From: Bradyrhizobium sp.
GTDB lineage: Bacteria; Pseudomonadota; Alphaproteobacteria; Rhizobiales; Xanthobacteraceae
Direction: 5' to 3'
Assembly (NCBI RefSeq): GCF_030646015.1
Contig: NZ_JAUSLT010000037.1
Location: 1-64,000 of the forward strand
DNA: 64,000 bases
Part shown: positions 29,767-38,524 of the stretch, one piece after another
Layout: each line of letters begins with the position of its first letter
How positions within the stretch are numbered: position 1 is the stretch's first letter
The notes under the pieces: model-generated
What the model saw: only the letters and a program-made list of their open reading frames with translations
Told to the model about the DNA's origin: nothing
Database searches by the model: none
Translations under genes and position numbers: made by a program

Positions 29767-30588
29767 ATGCTGACCAAAGCCCCGCACCTCTTCGACGACG
29801 CCACAAGGGTGACCGCCGGCGACAGCCGCTGGCAGGGCCGCACCAGCGACGATTACTGGGCCTTTGTCGGCCCGTTCGGCGGCGCCACCGCCGCCACCAT
29901 CCTGCGGGCGCTGATCGATCATCCGGAGCGCGCCGGCACGCCGCTCGCCCTCACCGTCAATTACTGCGCGCCGATCGCGGCCGGCGCCTTCGATCTCGAC
30001 CTTCGCCTGGTCAAGGCCAACCGGTCGTCGCAACATTGGTGCGTCGAGCTGACGCAAGAAGGCGGCGAGGTGGCGACGCTGGCGACCGCCGTGTTCGCCG
30101 AACGCCGCCCGTCGTGGTCGCACCAGCCGGCACCCTTTCCGCAGGCCATACCATTCGAACAGATCAGGCCCTATCCCAAGATCAAGGCATCGTGGGCCAA
30201 TCAGTATGATTTTCGTTTCATCGAAGGCAATCCGGATCTGGCCGGAGCGACGCCACAGGCCGAGCCGGCCAGCGCTTATTCCAAGGTATGGATCGGTGAC
30301 CGCGTTCCCCGGACGATCGACATGCTGTCGCTGATGTCGATGTCGGATGCATTCTTCGCCCGCATCTTTCATGTCAGGCGCGAGTTCGTGCCGTTCGGCA
30401 CGGTGTCGCTGACGACCTATTTCCACGTCGACGCCGATGATCTCGCCGCCGAAGATACCAGCCGCGTGCTCGCGGTCGCCGACGCCAGGATCTTCAACAA
30501 GAGTTACGGCGACCAGAACGGCGAATTATGGTCGCCGAACGGCCGCCTGCTCGCGACCACGACCCAGATCGCGTATTTCAAGGCGTAG
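29767..30588 (+). CDS. Acyl-CoA thioesterase-like double hot-dog protein
   Basis: A 273-residue protein of the TesB-like double hot-dog class. The N-terminal hot-dog contains DYWAFVGPFGGATAATILRA, the usual central helix region, and LALTVNYCAPIAAGAFDLDL; the C-terminal half has SLMSMSDAFFARIF, TVSLTTYFHVDADDL and ADARIFNKSYGDQNGELWSP, close to the conserved Asp/Gln ends of this class. Expected activity is hydrolysis of acyl-CoA thioesters in the cytoplasm; the chain length is unknown. It is flanked on both sides by palindromic repeats and lies upstream of arginase. Confidence 0.85.
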   Translation: MLTKAPHLFDDATRVTAGDSRWQGRTSDDYWAFVGPFGGATAATILRALIDHPERAGTPLALTVNYCAPIAAGAFDLDLRLVKANRSSQHWCVELTQEGGEVATLATAVFAERRPSWSHQPAPFPQAIPFEQIRPYPKIKASWANQYDFRFIEGNPDLAGATPQAEPASAYSKVWIGDRVPRTIDMLSLMSMSDAFFARIFHVRREFVPFGTVSLTTYFHVDADDLAAEDTSRVLAVADARIFNKSYGDQNGELWSPNGRLLATTTQIAYFKA

Positions 30589-30596
30589 GAAATTTT

Positions 30597-30702
30597 GTAG
30601 GGTGGGCAAAGGCGCGCTCTTCGCGCCGTGCCCACCATCCATCGGGGCGCGATGTCTTGAATGGTGGGCACGGCGCAAGCGCGCCTCTGCCCACCCTACG
30701 AT
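30597..30702. repeat. Palindromic intergenic repeat, GTAGGGTGGGCAAAG type (copy 2)
   Basis: Arms GTAGGGTGGGCAAAGGCGCG and CGCGCCTCTGCCCACCCTAC are inverted, with inner GCCGTGCCCACCAT / ATGGTGGGCACGGC. It separates the thioesterase and arginase genes on the same strand, ending 18 bp before the arginase ATG. Confidence 0.9.
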
Positions 30703-30720
30703 GCCTGAAAGTCCCGCCAC

Positions 30721-31695
30721 ATGTCCGAGCCTGAAGTCAAAACCCCGCGCGTTGCCCTCCTCGGCATTCCCCTCGAGATCGGCGCCTCGCAACGCGGCAC
30801 GCTGATGGGGCCCGATGCGCTGCGCACGGCCGGCATCGGTCGCGTGCTCGGGCAATTGGGATTTGAGGTCGAGGACCACGGCAATCTCGCGATACCGGCC
30901 GTTTCGGCCGCCGAGGGGCCTCCGCCGGCCCATGCGAAATATTACGACGAGATCAAGACCTGGATTCGCGCGCTTGGCGAACGCGCCTTCCAGCTCGCGC
31001 GCACGGGCGCCATTCCGATATTCATGGGCGGCGATCACAGCCTGTCGATGGGATCGGTGAACGGCGTCGCGCGCCACTGGAAGCAACAGGGCCGGCCGCT
31101 GTTCGTGCTGTGGCTCGACGCCCATGCCGACTACAACACGCCCGACACGACCGAAACCGGCAACATGCACGGCATGTCCGCGGCGTTTCTTACCGGCGAG
31201 CCCGGCCTCGACGCCCTGCTCGGCGACCAGCCCCGCGTCTCGATTCCCACCGATCAGCTCGACCTGTTCGGCATCCGGTCGATCGATCCGCCTGAAAAAG
31301 AGATGGTCCGCGACCGCCGCATCGCGATCGCCGACATGCGCGCGATCGACGAATTCGGCGTCGGCGTCCTGATCCGGCGGGTGATCGAAAGGGTCAAGGC
31401 CCAGGGCGGCGTGCTGCATGTGTCTTTCGATGTCGATTTTCTCGATCCTGCGGTGGCGCCCGGCGTCGGCACCACGGTGCCCGGCGGCGCCACCTATCGC
31501 GAGGCGCACCTTGTCATGGAGCTGCTGCACGATTCGGGCCTGGTGCGCTCCGTCGACATCGTCGAACTCAATCCGTTCCTCGACGAGCGCGGCCGCACCG
31601 CGCGGGTCGCGGTCGAACTGATCGGCAGCCTGTTCGGCCTGCAGATCACCGACCGCCCGACACCGAGCAACGCGGTGTTTCCGGACAACAGTTGA
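30721..31695 (+). CDS. rocF: Arginase
   Basis: A 324-residue ureohydrolase splitting arginine to ornithine and urea. The binuclear manganese ligands are all present: GGDHSLSMG, WLDAHADYNT and SFDVDFLDPAVAPG, plus the arginase-type substrate loop SPNT-like ETGNMHGM and the C-terminal VELNPFLDERGRTARVAVEL. Subgroup features (GTTVPGG, NPxLD) favour arginase over agmatinase. It may supply nitrogen from arginine; no ornithine-cycle genes are adjacent. Length is slightly over the usual 300 residues. Confidence 0.93.
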   Translation: MSEPEVKTPRVALLGIPLEIGASQRGTLMGPDALRTAGIGRVLGQLGFEVEDHGNLAIPAVSAAEGPPPAHAKYYDEIKTWIRALGERAFQLARTGAIPIFMGGDHSLSMGSVNGVARHWKQQGRPLFVLWLDAHADYNTPDTTETGNMHGMSAAFLTGEPGLDALLGDQPRVSIPTDQLDLFGIRSIDPPEKEMVRDRRIAIADMRAIDEFGVGVLIRRVIERVKAQGGVLHVSFDVDFLDPAVAPGVGTTVPGGATYREAHLVMELLHDSGLVRSVDIVELNPFLDERGRTARVAVELIGSLFGLQITDRPTPSNAVFPDNS

Positions 31696-31720
31696 AGTGC
31701 ACGCAAGCTGGCCACTTCAC

Positions 31721-31861
31721 TTGCCTCTCCCCGCTTGCGGGGAGAGGCCGGATCACATCGCAGATGTGATCCGGGTGAGGGGGACTATCGGCAAGTTGCG
31801 TTCGTTGAGAGAGCCCCTCACCCCAACCCTCTCCCCGTAAAGAACGGGGAGAGGGAGAAGT
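31721..31861. repeat. Palindromic intergenic repeat, CTCTCCC..GGGAGAG type (copy 4)
   Basis: Arms CCTCTCCCCGCTTGCGGGGA and CTCCCCGTAAAGAACGGGGA form two separate end hairpins, with GGATCACATC / GATGTGATCC as an inner perfect palindrome and GGTGAGGGGGACT / AGCCCCTCACCCC pairing. Between convergent arginase and the anti-sigma gene. Confidence 0.85.
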
Positions 31862-31868
31862 AGACAGC

Positions 31869-32423
31869 TTAATGCTGGTCGAGGCTCATCACGACATGCA
31901 CGAGACAGCCATTCACCGTCCGTCCCGGCGGGTGCGAGGAGGATGGTGTCGCGACATGGAAGTCGCCGGCGAGCAGGTTGCAATCGCCGAAGGAAAGGTC
32001 GCCCTCGAGAACGAGGGACTGTTCATCGGCGTTGTGCGAGTGCGGATGATAGGACGCGCCCGGCTGCATCCTGAACAAGAGATATTGCCGGTTCTGGGCC
32101 CGGTCGATATGGAGCAACCGCCCCTTGATACCGGGGCCGATATCGAACCAGTTCGCGCTTGCCGCGCGTTTGGTCAGCGTGCCCGGCAAATGCAGGCCTT
32201 CGCCGTCGATCCTGTCGAGAATCTTTTCGAACAACCCGGCCGGCAACGGCTCGGCCTCTTCCGCCTGCAGGCTCGAAAAAGCGTTCTCCCAATACTCGAC
32301 CTGGGTCTTCAGCACCTCGTCCGACTTCAGTTGCGACGCGAGCTCGCGGCGCTCCGCCTTGCCGAGCAGGCCGAGCACGTACTCCGCCGCGCCATGGGCT
32401 CCCGGCTTTACTGGTTCAGACAT
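31869..32423 (-). CDS. Probable anti-sigma factor with C-terminal cupin (ChrR-like)
   Basis: A 184-residue soluble protein. The N-terminal half (AAEYVLGLLGKAERRELASQ and YWENAFSSLQAEEAEPLPAG) resembles the RskA/FecR-type anti-sigma region. The C-terminal half is a cupin resembling that of ChrR: SYHPHSHNADEQSLVLEGDL, then GDFHVATPSSSHPPGRT, giving the His-His-Glu-His metal set. There is no membrane helix and no classical HxxxCxxC zinc site. It overlaps the end of the ECF sigma gene by 16 bp, the usual sigma/anti-sigma arrangement, so it most likely binds that sigma factor and releases it on an oxidative or chemical signal sensed by the cupin metal. Confidence 0.85.
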   Translation of the reverse strand: MSEPVKPGAHGAAEYVLGLLGKAERRELASQLKSDEVLKTQVEYWENAFSSLQAEEAEPLPAGLFEKILDRIDGEGLHLPGTLTKRAASANWFDIGPGIKGRLLHIDRAQNRQYLLFRMQPGASYHPHSHNADEQSLVLEGDLSFGDCNLLAGDFHVATPSSSHPPGRTVNGCLVHVVMSLDQH

Positions 32424-32986
32424 AGCTGCAACTTCTCAACGGCACGGTGAATCCAGGTCTTGATCGTTCCCAGGGGAACGGCTGATTGTTCGGCCAGTTC
32501 CTCGTAGCTGAGGCCGTAGTGGTAGGCCAAAATAACACATTTCCGGTAGTTCTGTTCGAGCAGCCCAAGGCACTTCAGCAGGTCCGGCGCGAGAGCCGGC
32601 TCGCCAGACCCGGGACCGGAAAGCTTCTCGACCAGGGCGGCGACATTCTCATCGGCCAACGACACGAACCGGATCCGGCGTTCGGGCAGGCGGTCCAGCA
32701 CGGCGTTACGCGTGACCACCGTCATCCAGCCGATCGCGCTGCCCCTGGCAGGATCGTACAGATAGGATTTTTGCCAGATCCGCAGCATCGCCTCCTGAAA
32801 GGCGTCTTCTGCGGCGTCACGATCTCTCAGAATGCGGCTGCATATCCCGAACAGCACGGGACCGGCCGCGGCGTACAGCCGGCGGAACGCAACCCGGTCG
32901 CCTTGGGCGACAGAGTTGAGCACCTGACCCAGGTCGTCCTCGGGAATCTGTCGCATTCTGAAGTGGTTGGCCAGGAATACACGCAA
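32408..32986 (-). CDS. ECF-type RNA polymerase sigma factor
   Basis: A 192-residue group IV sigma factor. Region 2 spans about 25-95 (FRRLYAAAGPVLFGICSRIL, RDRDAAEDAFQEAMLRIWQK, GWMTVVTRNAVLDRLPERR); region 4 spans about 130-190 with the helix-turn-helix LSYEELAEQSAVPLGTIKTW. It is followed by an overlapping anti-sigma gene, which implies autoregulation of the pair. The 10-codon shorter start MRQIPEDD is also possible. A second ECF gene lies head-to-head 200 bp away. The regulon is not evident, though the partner's cupin points to an oxidative type of stress. Confidence 0.94.
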   Translation of the reverse strand: MRVFLANHFRMRQIPEDDLGQVLNSVAQGDRVAFRRLYAAAGPVLFGICSRILRDRDAAEDAFQEAMLRIWQKSYLYDPARGSAIGWMTVVTRNAVLDRLPERRIRFVSLADENVAALVEKLSGPGSGEPALAPDLLKCLGLLEQNYRKCVILAYHYGLSYEELAEQSAVPLGTIKTWIHRAVEKLQLCLNQ

Positions 32987-33185
32987 AAGCAGCTGTTCCG
33001 TCGCGGACTATAAGACTGAGGAAGCTACGGTTCAACGGGCGGCGGTTTCAAAATACCCGGCCGACGGCCGAAAAAATCCGCCGTGAACATGTGGGCCGCC
33101 GAAACTTTTTCCGCCGGAGCGCCGTAGTGGCGGGGACAGGTATCAGCCAACGCTCGCCTCGTCTTTCCGGCGATTGCCAGGCTCA

Positions 33186-33938
33186 ATGACAATCGACCGG
33201 GGAAAAAACGTGAACGCGACATCGCCAGGAATCGCCGGCATCGCCGAAGCACACGAGCCGAAGATGGCCCTGCTGGAGTTGCTCGCGGGCGTCGCCGCCG
33301 AAAACAAATCCGCCTTCGCCAAACTCTACGGCCTGACCAATCGCAAGCTCTTTGGCGTCGCATTGCGGATCCTCGGGGATCGCAGCCTTGCCGAAGACGT
33401 GCTGCAGGAGTGCTATCTCAAGGTCTGGCGCAATGCCGCAAGCTACAACCCCGCGATCGCATCGCCGATGGCGTGGATGGCGACCATTGTCCGGCACGGC
33501 GCCATCGATGCCGTGCGCAAGCGGCGGTTCGAGGTGGTCGGTAACGAGAACGAGATCCTGACTTTGGCGTCTGATGATCCCGATCCGATCGATGAGCTGG
33601 ACCTCGCCCGGCTGCGTCCGCAGGCGCTGGCGGCCTTTGCCAGGCTTCCGGAAGACAAGCGCCGGCTGATCATGCTGGCCTATCTCGGGGATCGGAGCCG
33701 CCACGAACTTTCAACCCGCTTCGGCGTCCCCGCCAACACGGTCAAGACCCATTTGCGGCGCGCGCTGCTGGAGCTGCGCGCGACGATGGTTGTCCGCGAA
33801 AACCGGACGACGCCGGGCCGCGCGACCGAAGAAACGAAGTATCTGCGTCAAGAAAAAAGGGCGGCCTCACGGCCGCCCTTCGAATTCACGAGATCGCAAC
33901 AAATCGAAAGCCCCAACCTCACTCCGCAGCGAGCTTGA
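33186..33938 (+). CDS. Second ECF-type sigma factor, without adjacent anti-sigma gene
   Basis: A 250-residue sigma factor, longer than most ECFs. Region 2 includes [40 protein letters not shown] and [20 protein letters not shown]; region 4 includes [16 protein letters not shown] and [20 protein letters not shown]. It is similar in layout to the sigma factor on the other side of the 200-bp divergent gap, suggesting an old duplication. No anti-sigma gene follows. The last 25-30 residues are encoded by the pckA terminator hairpin and the end of pckA itself, a tail unlikely to be a folded domain. An upstream TTG (MPGSMTID) is an alternative start. Confidence 0.92.
   Translation: MTIDRGKNVNATSPGIAGIAEAHEPKMALLELLAGVAAENKSAFAKLYGLTNRKLFGVALRILGDRSLAEDVLQECYLKVWRNAASYNPAIASPMAWMATIVRHGAIDAVRKRRFEVVGNENEILTLASDDPDPIDELDLARLRPQALAAFARLPEDKRRLIMLAYLGDRSRHELSTRFGVPANTVKTHLRRALLELRATMVVRENRTTPGRATEETKYLRQEKRAASRPPFEFTRSQQIESPNLTPQRA
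33851..33880 (-). terminator. Rho-independent terminator of pckA inside the sigma-factor 3' end
   Basis: Minus strand: stem AAGGGCGGCC / GGCCGCCCTT with a 4-base loop, followed by TTTTTTC, 38 bases after the pckA stop codon. The hairpin lies within the coding frame of the convergent sigma-factor gene. Confidence 0.88.
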
Positions 33939-35532
33939 GATCCGGTGCGGCGGCGCGGACGTCGGCGTCGACCTCGGCTTCGAACTTGGAAAAATTCTTC
34001 TGGAACATGCCGACCAGGGCGCGCGCAGTCTTGTCGAACTCGGCCTTGTCCTTCCAGGTGTTGACGGGATCGAGGATCTCGCTCGGCACCCCCGGCAGCG
34101 CGGTCGGCACCGCGAAGCCGAAATACTTGTCGGTGCGGAATTCGACATTTCGCAAGCTGCCGTCGAGGGCTGCGGTCAACAGCGCCCGAGTCACCTTTAT
34201 CGGCATCCTGGAGCCGGTGCCGTATTTGCCGCCGGTCCAGCCGGTATTGACCAGCCAGCAATCGACATTGTGCTTCGCGATCAGCTCGCGCAGCATGTTG
34301 CCGTACACGGACGGATCGAGCGGCAGGAACGGCGAACCGAAGCAGGTGGAGAATTCAGGCTGCGGCTCATTGCCGAGGCCGCGCTCGGTGCCGGCCACCT
34401 TCGCGGTGTAGCCGGACAGGAAGTGATACATCGCCTGCGCCGGCGTCAGCTTGGCGATCGGCGGCAACACGCCGAACGCATCCGCCGCGAGCATCACCAC
34501 ATTCTTCGGATGACCGGCGCGGCCGGTGCGCGAGGCGTTGGGGATGAAATCGAGCGGATAGGCCGAGCGGGTGTTTTCGGTCTTCGAGCCGTCGTCGAAA
34601 TCCGGCACCCGCGTGTCTTCGTCGAGCACCACGTTCTCGAGCACGGCGCCGAAACGCTTGCTCGCGGCGTGGATTTCGGGCTCGGCTTCCTTCGACAGCT
34701 TGATGCATTTGGCGTAGCAGCCGCCTTCGAAGTTGAAGACGCCTTCATTGCCCCAGCCGTGCTCGTCGTCGCCGATCAGCGTGCGCTTCGGGTCGGCCGA
34801 CAGCGTGGTCTTTCCCGTTCCGGACAGGCCGAAGAAGATGGCGCTGTCGCCCTTGGGCCCGACATTGGCCGAACAATGCATCGGCATCACGCCCTTGGCG
34901 GGCAGATAATAATTCAGCGTGGTGAACACGCTCTTCTTCATCTCGCCGGCATATTGAGACCCGCCGATCAGGACGATCTTGCGGGCGAAATCGATCGCGA
35001 CCACGTTCTCCGAGCGCACGCCGTGGCGTTTCGGATCGGCGCGGAAGCTCGGCATGTCGATCATGGTCAGTTCGGGCACGAAGTCCCTGAGCAAGGAGGC
35101 TTCGGGCCGGATCAGCAGCGTGCGGATGAACAGCGAGTGCCAGGCGAGTTCGGTATAGACCCGGGTCTTGATCTGGAAGCTCGGATCGGCGCCGCCATAG
35201 AGATCCTGCGCGAACAGCGTCTTGCCTTCGGCGTGCTTGAGGAAATCCTGATACAGCGCCTCGAACTGCTCTGACGTGATCGACTGGTTACCGGCCCACC
35301 ACATCTTCTCGGTGGTGGCGTCGCGAACCGTGAACTTGTCCTTCGGGCTGCGACCGGTGAAGTCGCCGGTATCGGCGCAGAGCGCGCCGTCGGCGGACAG
35401 CACAGCTTCGCCCGCGATCAGCGCGTACTGATAGAGCTGTGGCGCGCCGAGATTCCAGTGCACCTGCTTGAGATTTTTTAAGCCGAATTTGTCGGCGCCG
35501 AAGGCACCGTTACGAATACCCGTCTCTTGCAC
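33919..35532 (-). CDS. pckA: Phosphoenolpyruvate carboxykinase (ATP)
   Basis: A 537-residue gluconeogenic enzyme turning oxaloacetate and ATP into PEP, ADP and CO2. The kinase P-loop [20 protein letters not shown] (about 233-250), the metal/substrate segment [20 protein letters not shown], the early [14 protein letters not shown] and the substrate loop [15 protein letters not shown] are all standard. In rhizobia it lies next to chvI-chvG and is needed for growth on dicarboxylates; here the two are about 4 kb apart with two genes between. It has a strong terminator and a 3' overlap of 20 bp with the convergent sigma-factor gene. Confidence 0.97.
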   Translation of the reverse strand: MQETGIRNGAFGADKFGLKNLKQVHWNLGAPQLYQYALIAGEAVLSADGALCADTGDFTGRSPKDKFTVRDATTEKMWWAGNQSITSEQFEALYQDFLKHAEGKTLFAQDLYGGADPSFQIKTRVYTELAWHSLFIRTLLIRPEASLLRDFVPELTMIDMPSFRADPKRHGVRSENVVAIDFARKIVLIGGSQYAGEMKKSVFTTLNYYLPAKGVMPMHCSANVGPKGDSAIFFGLSGTGKTTLSADPKRTLIGDDEHGWGNEGVFNFEGGCYAKCIKLSKEAEPEIHAASKRFGAVLENVVLDEDTRVPDFDDGSKTENTRSAYPLDFIPNASRTGRAGHPKNVVMLAADAFGVLPPIAKLTPAQAMYHFLSGYTAKVAGTERGLGNEPQPEFSTCFGSPFLPLDPSVYGNMLRELIAKHNVDCWLVNTGWTGGKYGTGSRMPIKVTRALLTAALDGSLRNVEFRTDKYFGFAVPTALPGVPSEILDPVNTWKDKAEFDKTARALVGMFQKNFSKFEAEVDADVRAAAPDLKLAAE

Positions 35533-35829
35533 TGAAGAATCCTCCTGGAACCCGCGTATCTCCAGCGCGAATGCCGCCAGACGCGCCTCTGTCGCGGTGA
35601 CCTTCTATATAGCCTTGCGGCATCGGTCCGGCGACCTAATACTGAGGAACGCCGGACTTGCCAAGCCGATCCCGCAGTATTTGGTTTATTCCAAGGCCGG
35701 GTCATTGATACGGCTCAATGCTTGCCGCGTATTGGGGCATTCCGGGGCCATGACAGCGCGATCATCCGCCATGATCACAGTTGCGACCGGCCGGGAAGAG
35801 TTTTTATTGCGACGCACAATCCACAATTC
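35533..35829. other. Intergenic region between pckA and the TPR-CHAT gene
   Basis: This 297-bp gap upstream of pckA should hold its promoter; TATATAG at 35605-35611 (minus strand CTATATAG) is a possible -10 element. No ORF, repeat family member or strong terminator was seen. GC content appears lower than in the flanking genes. Confidence 0.4.
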
Positions 35830-38424
35830 TTAACGCGCCGCGCCCTCGCCGATCAGTGCAAACGGACCCCAGAACGCCGGATAGGCATTCTTCGGCGACG
35901 CGGAATCGCCGAGATAGAAGAGCATTGCCTGGCGTAGCGCCTCGGCGCGGCCGATTTTTGGATCGGATTTGAGGCGGTCGAAGGTCGCGGTGGTGAGGCG
36001 CGTGGCGGCTTCCGAATCCACCGCCCAGTGCGAGACCAGCAGCGCACGGGCGCCGGCGTAGAAGAACGAACGGGCGAGGCCCGACAGCGCTTCCGCGCCG
36101 GGCTTGTCGCCGGCAATCGTGTTGCACGCCGACAGCACCACCCAAACGGCGTTGAGTTTCAGTTGCGCGACTTCACTCGCAGTCAACAATCCGTCGTCGA
36201 GTTCGGTTGGCAGCCTTGGAAGACTCAGCGCCAGCGACGGCTCGGCGAGACCCTTGACGTCGCCCGCCACGAGACCGTGGGTGGCAAAATACACGATCGA
36301 ATAATCCGACAGCGGCGCGCGCTTCACATTGGTCTCGCTGGCGTCAGCGCCGAGGTGAATATCGGCAGCGGCAACGCCGAGGTTTTTTGCCACCGCGTTC
36401 AACTCGTCGGCCGTATCGGGCAGTTGCGGCAAGGCTTGCGCGAGCCGGAGACGATCGACGCCGGCGCCGCGCCAGAAATCGGTGTAGGCGCCTGTGACCG
36501 CGCCCCTGGCTGCGGACTTGATCGCGGCACGCTTGTCTCCACCGGATTGGGATGGGTCGAACAGCGGATCGCCAAAACCGGTCATCGGCTTGATGCCGTG
36601 ATCCCGGCGCGCAAAAGCCCGCAACGATTTCAGACTGGCGACCGACGGCAATACCGACACCGCGTGACGCTTGATCAGCCATGCGGCCTCGCGATAGCCA
36701 TCGAGTTTTTCCGGGATCGCGGCCGATGGCTCCGCCGTCACCAGCAACTGAAACGGCAGCGCCGTCAACGGACCCGAGGGAACGATCAGCAGGCTGCGCT
36801 TGTCCTTCACCAGGGACTCGACCGGGCCCAGCAGCGTCTTGTAGAGCCGGTTGGCGCGGGCAAGATCGAACAGCCCGGATTTACCGGTGGCATCGCCGAC
36901 ATCGGCAATATTCAGTCCCCTGCGGAACTCGGCGATTTCCTGCGAGAGCCCTTCGGTTGCACGCGGAATCGGCTTCCAGTCAAAACTCTCGCGCGTGATC
37001 GCGATGACATAGCTTTCCTTGATGGTGGTGGTGAGCAGCACCATCGCCTCATCGCCGGACAACAGCGACTGAATCTCCTTCACCGTCAACGGCAATGGAT
37101 TCGACAGCGCCGCGTAATCCGGAAATTCCGTCGACAGGGTCTTTTGCAGCGACGGGCGTTCGCTCGAAATGGTGGCGAGCCGGGCCCGGGTGCGCTGCAC
37201 GGCAGCGAGGTCGCGCTTCGACCGCTCCCTGGAGACCGCCGCCACCAGCGCCTTGTCGAGGGCTTCGGCCTCAGCGGCGAGATCCTGATCGCGGCGAACC
37301 AGTTCGGCGAGGCGATCGGTTCCCGCGGCCAGCCGTACCGCCAGCTTGTTCACGGCTGAGGCGGCCGAAGACTGGGCGCCGCGCTGGATCGCATGAAGCA
37401 TTGTGTCGATCGCCGGCTCGGTCGGTATCAACTGGTTTCGCTCGGCGTCAGCCAGCACCGGGAGCACGGCGCGAAGCTCGCCGCGACCGCTCGCGATCAG
37501 CCTTTGCGCCAGCGGCAGCGCCTTCTCCGGATAACCTGTCTCGGCATAAAACGCCGCCAGATTGTTCATCGACCGCGCGGTATCGGGATGATCGGGACCG
37601 ACCGCGCGCTCACGAACCGCCAGCGCCCGCTCGAACAGTTTTTCGGCGTCGCGGGTCCGTCGACCGTCGTAGAGCTCCGCCAGGTTGTTGAGGGATCGCG
37701 CCACGTCGGGATGATCGGGCCCCAGCACTTTTTCGCGGATCGCGAGCGAACGCTTGATCAGCGGCTCGGCCACGGCAAAGCGATCCCCGACCTTGGCGAC
37801 CTGACCGAGATTGTTCAGCACGGTCGCGACCGCCGGATGCTCCGGACCTCCTACTTTCTCGTAAATCGCCAGTGCGCGCCTGAACAAGGGCTCGGAGTCG
37901 GCATGACGCTCCTGCTTCTCGTAATGGGTGGCCAGATTGTTCAGCGACTGCGCCACGTCGGGGTGCCCGGGCCCCAGCGTCTTTTCGCGGATCGCCAGTG
38001 ACCGCTTGAACAGCGGTTCGGCCTCGGCATAGCGCTGCTGCCTTTGGTAAAGCGCCGCCAGATTGTTCAGTTGGTGCGCGGCTTCCGGGGAGCCGGCACC
38101 ATGAAGCCTTTCCACCAGCGCGATCGATCGCTTCAACAGCGGCTCGGCCTCGGCATCCCGCCCCTGGCTGCCATAGAGCAGCGCGAGATTGTTCAGCGAC
38201 GCCGCGACATCGCGATGGTCTGGACCATGGGCCCGCTCCATATCCGCCAGCAGGCGCTGCGCCAGCGGAATCGCTTCGGAATATTTGCCGGCCCGGCTGA
38301 GTTCGGCGATCTCAGCGCTGCGCGCCGCCGCATCGGCCTTTTGCGCTGACGAAGCCGTCGTCACGCCAACGCCTCCGATGAGCGCCAGCCACACTGTCAG
38401 AGCGAAACGATTCGGGGATTTCAT
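35830..38424 (-). CDS. Secreted TPR-repeat protein with C-terminal CHAT (caspase-like) peptidase domain
   Basis: An 864-residue protein with a signal peptide (RFALTVWLALIGGVGVTTAS). Residues about 35-320 hold six to seven kinesin-light-chain-like TPR repeats of about 42 residues with the pattern SLNNLAxLYxxQxRxxEAEPL and GPxHPDVA. A helical linker (340-480) leads to the CHAT domain (about 590-860) with the caspase-type dyad His716 (VYFATHGLVAG) and Cys767 (VVLSACNTIAG), then SFFYAGARALLVSHWAVD and FWGPFALIGEG. CHAT proteins are separase/caspase relatives; most bacterial ones await substrates. Export to the periplasm is predicted. The upstream part of the frame before MKSPNRF was excluded since it lacks an acceptable start and signal. 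Confidence 0.9.
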   Translation of the reverse strand: MKSPNRFALTVWLALIGGVGVTTASSAQKADAAARSAEIAELSRAGKYSEAIPLAQRLLADMERAHGPDHRDVAASLNNLALLYGSQGRDAEAEPLLKRSIALVERLHGAGSPEAAHQLNNLAALYQRQQRYAEAEPLFKRSLAIREKTLGPGHPDVAQSLNNLATHYEKQERHADSEPLFRRALAIYEKVGGPEHPAVATVLNNLGQVAKVGDRFAVAEPLIKRSLAIREKVLGPDHPDVARSLNNLAELYDGRRTRDAEKLFERALAVRERAVGPDHPDTARSMNNLAAFYAETGYPEKALPLAQRLIASGRGELRAVLPVLADAERNQLIPTEPAIDTMLHAIQRGAQSSAASAVNKLAVRLAAGTDRLAELVRRDQDLAAEAEALDKALVAAVSRERSKRDLAAVQRTRARLATISSERPSLQKTLSTEFPDYAALSNPLPLTVKEIQSLLSGDEAMVLLTTTIKESYVIAITRESFDWKPIPRATEGLSQEIAEFRRGLNIADVGDATGKSGLFDLARANRLYKTLLGPVESLVKDKRSLLIVPSGPLTALPFQLLVTAEPSAAIPEKLDGYREAAWLIKRHAVSVLPSVASLKSLRAFARRDHGIKPMTGFGDPLFDPSQSGGDKRAAIKSAARGAVTGAYTDFWRGAGVDRLRLAQALPQLPDTADELNAVAKNLGVAAADIHLGADASETNVKRAPLSDYSIVYFATHGLVAGDVKGLAEPSLALSLPRLPTELDDGLLTASEVAQLKLNAVWVVLSACNTIAGDKPGAEALSGLARSFFYAGARALLVSHWAVDSEAATRLTTATFDRLKSDPKIGRAEALRQAMLFYLGDSASPKNAYPAFWGPFALIGEGAAR

Positions 38425-38524
38425 GATGCGGATACGTTGCCTTGGACGCCGCGTGCGGGCGTGCATGGGTCGCAGCAACGCCCGCCCCCGTTCAAACCGG
38501 CAGCGATGATCCGCTATCCCCCGG

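Noticed and set aside
33010..33185. ECF-type promoter motifs between the two divergent sigma-factor genes
   Set aside because: GAAAC and GAACA strings occur on both strands, but none has a matching -10 at normal spacing, so none could be supported.
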